Shown here: one piece after another, positions 1-6,241 of the stretch
Position numbering within the stretch: position 1 is the stretch's first letter
Layout of the letters: every line of letters begins with the position of its first letter
From: Prevotella sp. CAG:617
Lineage (GTDB): Bacteria > Bacteroidota > Bacteroidia > Bacteroidales > Bacteroidaceae
Reading direction: 5' to 3'
Assembly (NCBI GenBank): GCA_000438115.1
Contig: FR903633.1
Location: forward strand, 16,465-43,164
Length of the DNA: 26,700 nucleotides
The notes under the pieces: model-generated
What the model was told of the DNA's origin: nothing
Seen by the model: the letters and a program-made list of their open reading frames with translations, nothing else
The model's database searches: none
Made by a program: the position numbers and the translations under genes

Positions 1-535
1 TCAGCAGGAAACGTGTGTAGTTGTGCTTGTTGTCCTCAATGCCTTCTTCCAGCACTTTCATGCCGTAGAGCGAAGCCGCATGCTTGTGGCAGATGGCGGC
101 ATGGCCCGTGCGGTGCAGGCGGCTGATGTCGGCAGCGGCGCCGGCCGTATCTTCAGCCTCCACTACTTTCAGGTCGGGGTGCTTTTGCAGGAATTCGCGA
201 CACTGCATCAGGGCTACGGGGTGGGAGTTGACTTCGTGGAGGGTGCTCCAGTCGTCTTCGGGCAGACACATGATGCTGTGTTCAATGTGCAGCTTGTGTT
301 CGCCCACCACGGTCATGCCGCTCATGCGCAGCAGGTCGTAGTTGTGCAGCAGGCTGCCGGCAATGGTGTTTTCGATGGCCATCAGACCGAGCATCGTATT
401 GTCGTGCTGCATGTGGGCTACCACGTCTTCAAACGTGTTGCAGAAATCCATTTCTATTTCCTCACCCTCAAAATACTGGTGGGCGGCGATGTCGTGGAAT
501 GAGCCCTTGATACCTTGTATTGCTATTCTTTTCAT
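1..535 (-). CDS. pheA: Prephenate dehydratase, 5' part (runs off the window)
   Basis: Converts prephenate to phenylpyruvate, the committed step of phenylalanine synthesis, in the cytoplasm. The gene starts with ATG at 535 on the minus strand and stays open to the window edge, giving about 178 residues. The sequence begins MKRIAIQGIKGSFHDIAAHQ, the GxxGSF-type start of the family, and contains IENTIAGSLLHNYDLL, VNSHPVALMQCREFL, AAICHKHAASLYGM and, at the window edge, NYTRFLL. The last matches the family's conserved TRF substrate-site motif. The C-terminal ACT regulatory domain expected in this family would lie beyond the window. This looks like the monofunctional enzyme, without a chorismate mutase domain in front. 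In Bacteroidota the gene often heads an operon with an aminotransferase, a DAHP synthase/chorismate mutase and tyrA; that part is not visible here. The upstream leader indicates control by Phe/Tyr-tRNA charging. Confidence 0.93.
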   Translation of the reverse strand, partial: MKRIAIQGIKGSFHDIAAHQYFEGEEIEMDFCNTFEDVVAHMQHDNTMLGLMAIENTIAGSLLHNYDLLRMSGMTVVGEHKLHIEHSIMCLPEDDWSTLHEVNSHPVALMQCREFLQKHPDLKVVEAEDTAGAAADISRLHRTGHAAICHKHAASLYGMKVLEEGIEDNKHNYTRFLL

Positions 536-558
536 GTACGTGTATATAGTTCTGAAAC

Positions 559-587
559 AAAAAATCCCGCTTTTTTGGAGCGGGATT
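559..587 (-). terminator. Attenuator terminator in the pheA leader
   Basis: On the minus strand a 9-bp perfect stem (arms 579-587 and 563-571, core TCCCGCT/AGCGGGA) closes a 7-nt loop and runs directly into a U-tract (564-559). It lies between the leader peptide stop (611-613) and the pheA start (535), so it would stop transcription before pheA. Its first arm can alternatively pair with 624-630 in the leader peptide coding region. Confidence 0.88.
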
Positions 588-610
588 CATATGTTTTTGG
601 TTCATCTTTT

Positions 611-682
611 TCAGCACACAACGTCCCGCTTCACCGGAGTGGTAAAGTAAAAATAAAAGTAAAAGAATACGTTGTTGCGCAT
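611..682 (-). CDS. Phe/Tyr-rich leader peptide of the pheA attenuator
   Basis: A 23-codon reading frame with ATG at 682-680 and TGA at 613-611. It begins MRNNV; residues 6-13 are FFYFYFYF (five Phe and three Tyr, nothing else), followed by TTPVKRDVVC. It lies between a good Bacteroidota promoter and a terminator hairpin in front of pheA, exactly where an attenuation leader is expected. Codons 3-5 contain the segment (669-675) that pairs with 618-624, and codons 17-22 contain the segments that pair either with 669-675 or with the terminator arm. A stall at the Phe/Tyr codons would cover the first segment and favour the antiterminator; a ribosome finishing at the stop would cover the second and favour termination. 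It was recognised from codon content and position, not from a database match. Confidence 0.85.
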   Translation of the reverse strand: MRNNVFFYFYFYFTTPVKRDVVC

Positions 683-726
683 GATGAGGATGTTTTTTTA
701 TCGTTTTTATTTGTTGTTAGATATGG

Positions 727-757
727 CAAAAGTACGTTTTTTTTTTTATCAAACAAA
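727..757 (-). promoter_or_regulatory. Promoter of the pheA leader
   Basis: Minus-strand -7 element TACTTTTG (734-727) with a -33 TTTG (757-754) 19 bp upstream, an excellent fit to the Bacteroidota housekeeping consensus TTTG-N19-TAnnTTTG. The transcript would start near 720, about 40 nt before the leader peptide. Confidence 0.8.
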
Positions 758-779
758 CATTTTTGATATTTTTTTTATG

Positions 780-1250
780 GCAATGCTGACTTTTTTCTTT
801 CCGAACGCCGGTTTTGTGTTTCCCATGTTACGTGCTGCGGCCTCTTCCGGCATCAGAAGGCCGTGGGCATCGGGCATGGCGAGGGGCTGATGCGCCACGG
901 CGCGGCGGGAATAAAAGGCCGGGGCGTCCGGCGGCAGCGTGGGGAGGAGTGAAATAAGACGGCTTGCAGAAAAAACAAGGTGGCTTGTAAAATAAAATAC
1001 TTCCCGGGAAAAAATTTTTTCCAAGCCACCTTTTCGGGCGGCGGGGGAGTGATTTTCTTGTCTGCCTTGCCGGCGCCTTGGCCCAAGCGGGGAGTATGGC
1101 CGAAAACAGAGGGGGAGCAGACGAGACATTCCGGCGGCATGTTTCTTTTGTATGTTACAGAAAAAAGCCTCATCCGGCTGGGCCGGACAAGGCTGAATAA
1201 AAATTGACGGGGGCCCGCTTCATGGGGTTCATGCCATGAGGCTGGCTTGA
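780..1250. other. Gene-free stretch between pheA leader and DUF5606 gene
   Basis: Open frames here have GC-rich, low-information translations with no recognisable motif, so I call no gene. The stretch holds the repeat hairpin at 961-1032, a further resemblance to that repeat near 1128-1150, and a small hairpin (about 1219-1239) just past the end of the DUF5606 gene that may help end its transcript. Confidence 0.6.
961..1032. repeat. 21-bp repeat array A with inverted copy
   Basis: GGCTTG occurs at 961-966 and 982-987, exactly 21 bp apart. AAGGTGGCTTG (977-987) recurs inverted as CAAGCCACCTT (1022-1032), so the stretch can fold as a hairpin whose centre holds CCCGGG. The same core appears at 5281-5361 and in related form at 11512-11569, 19190-19243 and 23608-23666. 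Confidence 0.65.
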
Positions 1251-1682
1251 TTAGGCTTCGGTCGGTTGCTCCTCGGCGGGTTCTTCGGCGGGTTCAAAGT
1301 CGGAGATGCCGTTGGATACGAGCAGGTTGTACCACTGAATCAGCTTCTTGATGTCTGAAAGGTGTACGCGCTCGCGGTCGTAGCTGGGCAGGGCTTTGGC
1401 CATAAAGTCGGCAAGTTCGTCCTTGCTGGCCTTCTTCAGGTCGATGTCGACCGTTTTACCCTGGTAGAGTTCTTTAATATTGTGGAACACGGAGTTGAGC
1501 GATACGTCGTCGCCTTCGGTGTACATTGATACGTCGTTCAGAGAGGTGACACGGTCACGCGGGCCTACCGGAAAGCGGCGTTTCTTTTCGTCAATGGTTT
1601 CTACAATCAGCATACCCCGACCTTGCTGCACGAGGCTGTAGAGACCGGGCTTGCCGGTGATGGCTAAAATTGTTTTTTCCAT
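1251..1682 (-). CDS. DUF5606 family protein
   Basis: A 143-residue soluble protein of unknown function. It starts MEKTILAITGKPGLYSLVQQ, followed by MLIVETIDEKKR and, near residues 98-122, LPSYDRERVHLSDIKKLI and WYNLLV. This is the pattern I know from the DUF5606 family, which is essentially confined to Bacteroidota. Length is normal. The last 15 or so residues are an acidic, Glu/Pro-rich tail. It is the last gene of the nusB-yajC-ybbR-coaE neighbourhood, but a 75-bp gap with its own -7-like element (1726-1733) separates it from coaE, so it may be transcribed separately. Its function cannot be deduced from the sequence. Confidence 0.85.
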   Translation of the reverse strand: MEKTILAITGKPGLYSLVQQGRGMLIVETIDEKKRRFPVGPRDRVTSLNDVSMYTEGDDVSLNSVFHNIKELYQGKTVDIDLKKASKDELADFMAKALPSYDRERVHLSDIKKLIQWYNLLVSNGISDFEPAEEPAEEQPTEA

Positions 1683-1725
1683 ATACTTTTTTAGATTGCT
1701 GTTTGTTTACAAGTTTTTCTGCGCG

Positions 1726-1733
1726 CAAAGATA
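1726..1733 (-). promoter_or_regulatory. Probable -7 element of the DUF5606 gene
   Basis: TATCTTTG on the minus strand fits TAnnTTTG and lies about 45 bp upstream of the start codon. I see no clear TTTG at the -33 position, so this is a partial match. Confidence 0.5.
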
Positions 1734-1757
1734 CTTTTTTACGCCGGATTGCCCGCC

Positions 1758-2363
1758 TTAAGGGGTATCAAAAAAACTTAAACGCCGGCACAAGTCGCTG
1801 ATTTGCGGCTCCAGGGGCTGCACTTCGTCGTTTTCAATCACGTAGTCGGCGAGCCGGCGCTTTTCCTCCTCGGTCATCTGCAGCTGAATCCAGTGCAGGG
1901 CCTGCTGGCGGTTGAGGCGGTCGCGCTGCATGACACGGCTGATGCGCAACTCGAGCGGAGCGGCAACGAGCAGGGAGCGGTCGACCAGGCGGTTGAAGCC
2001 GGACTCGAAGAGCAGGGCACATTCCATGCCGGCCAGCGGGGCTGTTTGTGAGCCGGCCCACTTTCGGAACGCTTCGGCCACGCAGGGGTGAACTACGCGG
2101 TTGACCTGTTCGGCATAATCCTCACCCCGGCACAGAAAGGCGGCCATGACCGATTTGACGAGACGGCCCTCGGCGTCGTACAGGCCGGGGCCCACAATGG
2201 CTGTCAGCTGCTGCTGGAGCGGACGATGGTGGCGGATGAGCTTTTTGGCTTCGTCGTCAGTATAGAAAATGGGGATACCGGCTTGCTCAAGCAGGCGGCA
2301 TACGTAACTCTTTCCGCTGCCTATGCCGCCGGTGATGCCGATGAATTTAGTTTTCGGAGACAT
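1758..2363 (-). CDS. coaE: Dephospho-CoA kinase
   Basis: Phosphorylates dephospho-CoA at the ribose 3' position, the last step of coenzyme A synthesis, in the cytoplasm. The protein starts MSPKTKFIGITGGIGSGKS; GGIGSGKS is the P-loop of this kinase family. IFYTDDEAKKLI follows, with the conserved Asp pair, then a lid region (RVMQRDRLNRQQALHWIQ, EEEKRRLADYVIEND) matching the family's conserved second half. Length (201 aa) is normal. I chose ATG at 2363, which leaves a 17-nt overlap with ybbR; an ATG four codons upstream at 2375 is equally possible. It overlaps the end of ybbR, so the two are probably translationally coupled. Confidence 0.93.
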   Translation of the reverse strand: MSPKTKFIGITGGIGSGKSYVCRLLEQAGIPIFYTDDEAKKLIRHHRPLQQQLTAIVGPGLYDAEGRLVKSVMAAFLCRGEDYAEQVNRVVHPCVAEAFRKWAGSQTAPLAGMECALLFESGFNRLVDRSLLVAAPLELRISRVMQRDRLNRQQALHWIQLQMTEEEKRRLADYVIENDEVQPLEPQISDLCRRLSFFDTP

Positions 2364-3333
2364 CTTCAATGACATAATCTACTTCGCTGGGGCTGATGCG
2401 TACGTGTGACACCCCTTGCGGCAAGCTCTTGAGCTGCAGCTTGCATTTGTTCTGTTTGTTGTTGATGAGGTCGGCATAATTGACCACCAGTACGAAATTG
2501 TCGGCCGTAATGCGGCGGTACATGGAGGCTCCGACCTGGAAGGTGATGTTTACTTTTGAGGGGAAGGTGCGCAAGATTTTTGTGGCCGGGAAGTTGACCC
2601 ACTGTACCGGCACCTGCACGGTCTTTTCCGTCAGCTGGTCAACGTAGACGTTGATTTGCGCGGACGCGGGGTCGAACTTGGCTCCGCGTATGCTCTTGAA
2701 GTTACGGCGTATGCGGGTCGTGTCCTGCAGACTGCGGTAGTACACGGGCTCAAGGTAAGCGAAACGCAGCGTATCCAGTATTTCCTTGGAAGCATATACC
2801 TGTACGGAGTCTGGCACAACGCTGATGGCCGAGATGTAAAAGAGCTTGTTGGCCTTGATCTTGCCGGTGAGGCGTACGGGAACCTTCTTGTTCAGTCCGT
2901 TGTTGTAGAAAAAATCCGGTTGCTCGGGGTGTACCGACACAATGCGCACATTGCTGGACAGGCGGGGGGTGATGAGTTTGAGCAACTCGGTGCGCGAAAT
3001 GATTACGTGCTGGCTCGACGTGTTCAGACTGCTGAACGGAAAGTTTGCCGGCTGTATTTTTTTCAGATAGCGGTAGACCAGCATGTCGCTGCCTTTCCCC
3101 TTGAGGGTGAGCTTGACGCTTTTGGGCGGGTCGGTCGTGATGATGACGTTCTTGGGCACGTTGGTCAGCTGCAAGGGTACTTCTACTTCAAATTCGTACT
3201 CGCGGTCGAGCGCCAGCAGGAACCAGAATGAGGCCGAGAGGCCGAGAAAAAACAAAAAGGTGAGGAACTGTCTGTTCAGCAGTGCTGACAAACAGTTCCT
3301 TACCTTTTTGTATGTAACCTGCACCCAGTGCAC
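2347..3333 (-). CDS. YbbR-like domain membrane protein
   Basis: A 328-residue protein with one N-terminal membrane helix (about residues 22-42, FLTFLFFLGLSASFWFLLAL) followed by an extracytoplasmic part built of YbbR-like beta domains. Landmarks are VEVPLQLTNVPKNVII, PKSVKLTLKGKGSDML and later KKVPVRLTGKIKAN and KTVQVPVQWVNFPA. In Firmicutes the YbbR protein CdaR regulates a diadenylate cyclase; no cyclase gene is visible here, so the role is open. It starts 6 bp after yajC and overlaps coaE, indicating one operon. The first 80 nt of the gene carry a very strong terminator-like hairpin (see that entry). The N-terminus resembles other Bacteroidota members as I recall them, so the start is probably right despite the hairpin. 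Confidence 0.85.
   Translation of the reverse strand: MHWVQVTYKKVRNCLSALLNRQFLTFLFFLGLSASFWFLLALDREYEFEVEVPLQLTNVPKNVIITTDPPKSVKLTLKGKGSDMLVYRYLKKIQPANFPFSSLNTSSQHVIISRTELLKLITPRLSSNVRIVSVHPEQPDFFYNNGLNKKVPVRLTGKIKANKLFYISAISVVPDSVQVYASKEILDTLRFAYLEPVYYRSLQDTTRIRRNFKSIRGAKFDPASAQINVYVDQLTEKTVQVPVQWVNFPATKILRTFPSKVNITFQVGASMYRRITADNFVLVVNYADLINNKQNKCKLQLKSLPQGVSHVRISPSEVDYVIEDVSEN
3254..3309 (-). terminator. Terminator-like hairpin inside the 5' end of ybbR
   Basis: Arms 3283-3309 and 3254-3281 are complementary over about 27 bp with two substitutions and one single-base indel. On the minus strand the second arm ends in a T-run and continues TTTTTGTTTTTT. It therefore looks like an intrinsic terminator placed 25-80 nt after the ybbR start codon, downstream of nusB-yajC. 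Confidence 0.6.
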
Positions 3334-3339
3334 GGCTTT

Positions 3340-3678
3340 TTATTTCTTGTTGTCGCCGGCGGGAGTGCCTTTAGGCATGATGGCGCTCTTGTCGAATGTG
3401 ATTTTTACGCCGGTTGCAATTTCTACCTGTACGGTGTTTGTGGTGTCATCAAGGCTCTTGATTACGCCGTGGATACCGCCAATGGTGATAATTTCCTGGC
3501 CTACTTTCAGGGAGTTGCGGAAATTCTGTATTTCTTTCTGCTTTTTGTTCTGCGGACGAATCATGAAGAAATACATGATTACGAACAGGGCAATAATCAT
3601 AATCCAGAAACTCCATGAGCTTCCGCCTGCTTGTCCGGCTGCCTGTAAGAAGGCTACGTTCAATGTGGTTGTCATCAT
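3340..3678 (-). CDS. yajC: Preprotein translocase subunit YajC
   Basis: A small accessory membrane protein of the SecDF-YajC complex that associates with the Sec translocon. The 112-residue sequence has one hydrophobic helix at about residues 23-40 (WSFWIMIIALFVIMYFFM) followed at once by the family signature IRPQNKKQKEIQNFRNSL and then LKVGQEIITIGGIHGVI, the compact domain of YajC. The charged C-terminus ends NKK. Length is normal. It lies 23 bp after nusB and 6 bp before ybbR, so it is transcribed with them. Two adjacent Met codons at the start do not matter for function. Confidence 0.95.
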   Translation of the reverse strand: MMTTTLNVAFLQAAGQAGGSSWSFWIMIIALFVIMYFFMIRPQNKKQKEIQNFRNSLKVGQEIITIGGIHGVIKSLDDTTNTVQVEIATGVKITFDKSAIMPKGTPAGDNKK

Positions 3679-3701
3679 AATGAATTAATGTGAGAATGTG
3701 C

Positions 3702-4631
3702 TTATTTAAGGATTTTGTTTGCTGCTTTCAGTTTTTTGACGATATTGTCGAGCATGCCGTTGATGTATGAGGCGCTTTTGGGCGTGCTGTACACCTTGGC
3801 TATGTCCAGATATTCGTTGAAGCTGACGTTGAGCGGAATGGTGGGGAAGTTGATGATTTCGGCCAGGGCTATCTGCATGATGATAACGTCCATGAGCGTG
3901 AGTCGGTTGAATTCCCAGTTCTTTGTGTTGTTCTTGATGAGCTCGCGGTATTCGTCAGCGTTTTCCAGCGTGCGGCGGAAAAGGGTGATGGCAAACCGGC
4001 AGTCGTCTTCGCTGTCGTATTCGGGCAGCAGGGGCTGGTTTTCGTCGCTCTCTTCCGTGAAACGCTTGATGGTTTTCATGACAAACGAATCGACGATTTG
4101 TTTGTCGTCGTTCCAATACAGGCTGATTTCTTCCAGAATGCCGTCAATCTCCTCGTTGTTTACTACGAGTGTCTTGTAAAGGCGGCGCACCATTTCCTTG
4201 TCGTCGGCATAGGTGGGGGCGTCCAGTTTCATATAGTGCTCAAACGTCTCGCTGTCCAGAATGGTGTTATACAGTTTCTTGATGAAGGATTCCTGTTCAA
4301 CCCAACTGAGTTTGGCCTTGGAAATGTTTTCCTGCAGTTGCTTGTTCTCGTCCAGTTGCTTGAGCAAGCGGTTGTTGACTATTTTGCGGTCAATCCAGTC
4401 CGTATTTTCCTTGTTGAGGCGTTCGGCACGCTGCTGTTTGGCCTCGCAGATGCGGATGGCGTAATGGCGGGTTTCCACCATGAGCTGCAGTAAAAAATTG
4501 TAAAGATCGTACGCTTTTGTCAGGCTGAAACGTAATTCTTTTTCTGCTACATCAATCGTCTTCCCGTTGTTCTGATAATAGGCGTACACGAGCTGAACGA
4601 TTTTTAAGCGGATGAGTTCTCTGTTGATCAT
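3702..4631 (-). CDS. nusB: Transcription antitermination factor NusB (long form)
   Basis: NusB binds boxA RNA with NusE/S10 and supports antitermination of rRNA operons. The C-terminal third (from about residue 190) carries the recognisable NusB fold: DDCRFAITLFRRTLENADEY, WEFNRLTLMDVIIMQIALAE, FPTIPLNVSFNEYLDIAKVY and SASYINGMLDNIVKKL. I start the gene at ATG 4631 (MINRELIRLKIVQLVYAYYQ), which resembles a NusB N-terminus. Forty codons further upstream are open, but they would run through the promoter and do not look like protein. At 309 residues it is about twice the E. coli protein, with extra helical, charged sequence in the middle (about 60-190); such long forms are usual in Bacteroidales as far as I know. 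It heads the yajC-ybbR-coaE cluster. Confidence 0.9.
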   Translation of the reverse strand: MINRELIRLKIVQLVYAYYQNNGKTIDVAEKELRFSLTKAYDLYNFLLQLMVETRHYAIRICEAKQQRAERLNKENTDWIDRKIVNNRLLKQLDENKQLQENISKAKLSWVEQESFIKKLYNTILDSETFEHYMKLDAPTYADDKEMVRRLYKTLVVNNEEIDGILEEISLYWNDDKQIVDSFVMKTIKRFTEESDENQPLLPEYDSEDDCRFAITLFRRTLENADEYRELIKNNTKNWEFNRLTLMDVIIMQIALAEIINFPTIPLNVSFNEYLDIAKVYSTPKSASYINGMLDNIVKKLKAANKILK

Positions 4632-4676
4632 GAGCAATATATTAAAATGTTGTCTGCCCACATTGGCACAACAATG

Positions 4677-4709
4677 CAAAAGTACGAAAAAACGTGCGTA
4701 TAATTCAAA
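4677..4709 (-). promoter_or_regulatory. Promoter of the nusB operon
   Basis: Minus-strand -7 TACTTTTG (4684-4677) and -33 TTTG (4709-4706) separated by 21 bp. A transcript from here would have a leader of about 40 nt before nusB. It supports the ATG at 4631 as the real start. Confidence 0.75.
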
Positions 4710-4760
4710 TTTTTGGGTCATTTTTTTTGCTGATTCAAAAAAACATAGCAATTTTGAGCG

Positions 4761-4768
4761 TAACTTTG
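4761..4768 (+). promoter_or_regulatory. -7 element of the DUF3276 gene
   Basis: TAACTTTG fits TAnnTTTG. It lies 3 bp before an ATG at 4771 and 21 bp before the ATG at 4789. Transcription would start at about 4772, which argues for the second ATG. A -33 TTTG at the right distance is not evident. Confidence 0.55.
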
Positions 4769-4788
4769 TTATGATTAAGAATAAAGCT

Positions 4789-5121
4789 ATGACGGAGAAA
4801 CAGAAAAATGAGCTTTCGGCCGATGCTGAAATTTTGTTTTCGCGGGCGGTGAAAGCAGGTAAGAGAGTGTATTATCTGGATGTGAAGTCGGACCGCAGGG
4901 GTGAGACCTATCTGGCGCTGACCGAGAGCAAGCGTGTGATGCGTCCTGATTCGGAAACGGCTCAGTTCGAGAAACATAAGATTTTTATCTACCCGGAGGA
5001 TTTTGACAAATTCAAGGGGGCGTTTGAAGAGGTGCTTGCCTATGCTCGCCAGCATCCGGTGCGTCAGGCTGAGGAGCCGGCCGAAAATGTGGATCCCATT
5101 GATTTGCAAATAGAGTTTTAA
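4789..5121 (+). CDS. PUR-alpha-like DUF3276 family protein
   Basis: A 110-residue small basic/acidic protein related to PUR-type single-stranded nucleic acid binding proteins; DUF3276 is a Bacteroidota family. Landmarks are EILFSRAVKAGKRVYYLDVK, RGETYLALTESKRVM and FEKHKIFIYPEDFDKFKGAF, a single PUR-like repeat (beta strands then a helix). The tail EPAENVDPIDLQIEF is acidic. I prefer ATG 4789 because the -7 element sits directly before the other in-frame ATG at 4771, which would add MIKNKA. It is transcribed divergently from nusB. The cellular target is unknown; PUR relatives bind purine-rich DNA or RNA. Confidence 0.85.
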   Translation: MTEKQKNELSADAEILFSRAVKAGKRVYYLDVKSDRRGETYLALTESKRVMRPDSETAQFEKHKIFIYPEDFDKFKGAFEEVLAYARQHPVRQAEEPAENVDPIDLQIEF

Positions 5122-5280
5122 GGTCGTTCGCGGCCGGAATTGAAGCGGTGCTCACCTTTTTTTTCTTGGCAGGTGCGGCAGGGGCGTTGGCTGACGGTCT
5201 GTCCGTGCTTGCTGTAATTGTGCGTATGCGCGAATGCGGAGTGCAGCCGGAAAGTGTGCTTTTCCGGGAATAATGAAAAA

Positions 5281-5361
5281 ACAGGTGGGAACTTGCCCGA
5301 ACAGGGTGGCTTGGAAAATAAACAGGGTGGCTTGCCGTTTTACCGACAAGCCACCCTGTTT
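5281..5361. repeat. 21-bp repeat array B ending in a perfect hairpin
   Basis: A degenerate copy at 5281-5295 is followed by two identical 13-mers ACAGGGTGGCTTG at 5301-5313 and 5322-5334 (21 bp apart). An inverted copy lies at 5347-5359. The last direct copy and the inverted one form a 15-bp perfect stem (5320-5334 with 5347-5361) around a 12-nt loop. The core is nearly the same as in array A (961-1032). Confidence 0.8.
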
Positions 5362-5489
5362 GTACAAATGCTCCGGGCCGGCCTCGGATGCCGCGGCGGC
5401 TTGAAGCCGGGGAAGGGGGAATTTGGATTTTCCGCATGGGATACCTTTTTATATAAGTATCGGGGAGTTTCAAAAAATGTTGGAAAAAC

Positions 5490-5520
5490 TTGGCGGTAAG
5501 GATGAAATGTTGTAATTTTG
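5490..5520 (+). promoter_or_regulatory. Promoter of the rplY operon
   Basis: -7 element TAATTTTG (5513-5520) with a degenerate -33 TTGG (5490-5493) 19 bp upstream. This leaves a leader of about 85 nt before rplY. Confidence 0.65.
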
Positions 5521-5608
5521 CATCCGATTTGTCCCCGGGTGGTATGAAAAATCCCTCGTGTGATGGCGAATTAAGCGATAATCAATAACTTAATTTAGAG
5601 TAACACAA

Positions 5609-6208
5609 ATGAAACAGATTGCAATTAGTGGTACTGCGAGAACCGATTTGGGCAAGAAAGCCTCTCGCGAAATCCGCAGAAACGGCAGCGTTCCCTGCGT
5701 AATTTACGGTGAAAAGAAAGATGCTAACGGCATGCCCGAGGCTATTCACTTTACGGTAAGCGAAAAGGAAATCAACAAGATTGTTTACACTCCGCATATC
5801 TACCTCATCGACATCAACATCGACGGTACCGATCACAAGGCCGTAATCAAGGAAATCCAGTTCCACCCGGTTAAGGACAACGTGCTGCACGTTGACTTCT
5901 ACGAAGTAAATGCCGAGAAGCCTATCGTAATGGCTGTGCCTATTGCTCCTAAGGGCTTGGCTGAGGGTGTACGCGCCGGTGGTCGTCTGAATGCCATGGT
6001 ACGTAAACTGAAAGTACGTGCTCCGTATGCAGCTATCCCCGAGAAGCTGGAAATCGACGTAACCAGCCTGGGTCTTGGCAAATCAATCAAGGCCGGCAGC
6101 CTGCACTTCGAGGGTCTGGAACTCGTAACCCCGAAAGAGGTGGTTGTGCTGACCGTCAAGATGACTCGTGCCGCCCGTGGTGCTGCCGCCGCTGCTGCTG
6201 AGGCTTAA
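5609..6208 (+). CDS. rplY: 50S ribosomal protein L25 / general stress protein Ctc
   Basis: Binds 5S rRNA in the large ribosomal subunit. The 199-residue protein is the two-domain (Ctc/TL5) form. The N-terminal L25 fold covers about residues 1-95 (ISGTARTDLGKKASREIRRN, VPCVIYG, then HVDFYEV). The C-terminal TL5-type beta domain runs to about residue 185 (VMAVPIAPKGLAEGVRAGG, LEIDVTSLGLGKSI). It ends in an Ala-rich tail (ARGAAAAAAEA). Length is as expected for the long form. The gene leads the cluster with pth, an Hsp15-like gene, an rRNA methyltransferase and prmA, and is 33 bp ahead of pth. Confidence 0.97.
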   Translation: MKQIAISGTARTDLGKKASREIRRNGSVPCVIYGEKKDANGMPEAIHFTVSEKEINKIVYTPHIYLIDINIDGTDHKAVIKEIQFHPVKDNVLHVDFYEVNAEKPIVMAVPIAPKGLAEGVRAGGRLNAMVRKLKVRAPYAAIPEKLEIDVTSLGLGKSIKAGSLHFEGLELVTPKEVVVLTVKMTRAARGAAAAAAEA

Positions 6209-6241
6209 TTTCTCTGAATATCCTCAACATTGTAAGTGTGC

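Larger units (their letters stand above)
5122..5608. other. Gene-free stretch holding repeat array B and the rplY promoter
   Basis: No open frame here has a plausible translation. The stretch contains the 21-bp repeat array with an inverted copy (5281-5361) and, at its 3' end, the -7 element of the rplY operon (5513-5520). Confidence 0.6.

Noticed and set aside
961..1032. Possible CRISPR array because of regular direct repeats
   Set aside because: Units are only about 21 bp, degenerate and partly inverted, with no unique spacers of constant length and no cas genes in the window.
749..1173. Two overlapping minus-strand reading frames of 106 and 126 codons
   Set aside because: Their translations are Pro/Arg-rich, lack any motif, overlap each other and cross the repeat hairpin and the pheA promoter. 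They look like chance open frames in GC-rich intergenic DNA.
4632..4751. N-terminal extension of NusB by 40 codons
   Set aside because: The extension would run through a good promoter (4677-4709) and its translation does not resemble protein sequence of the family.
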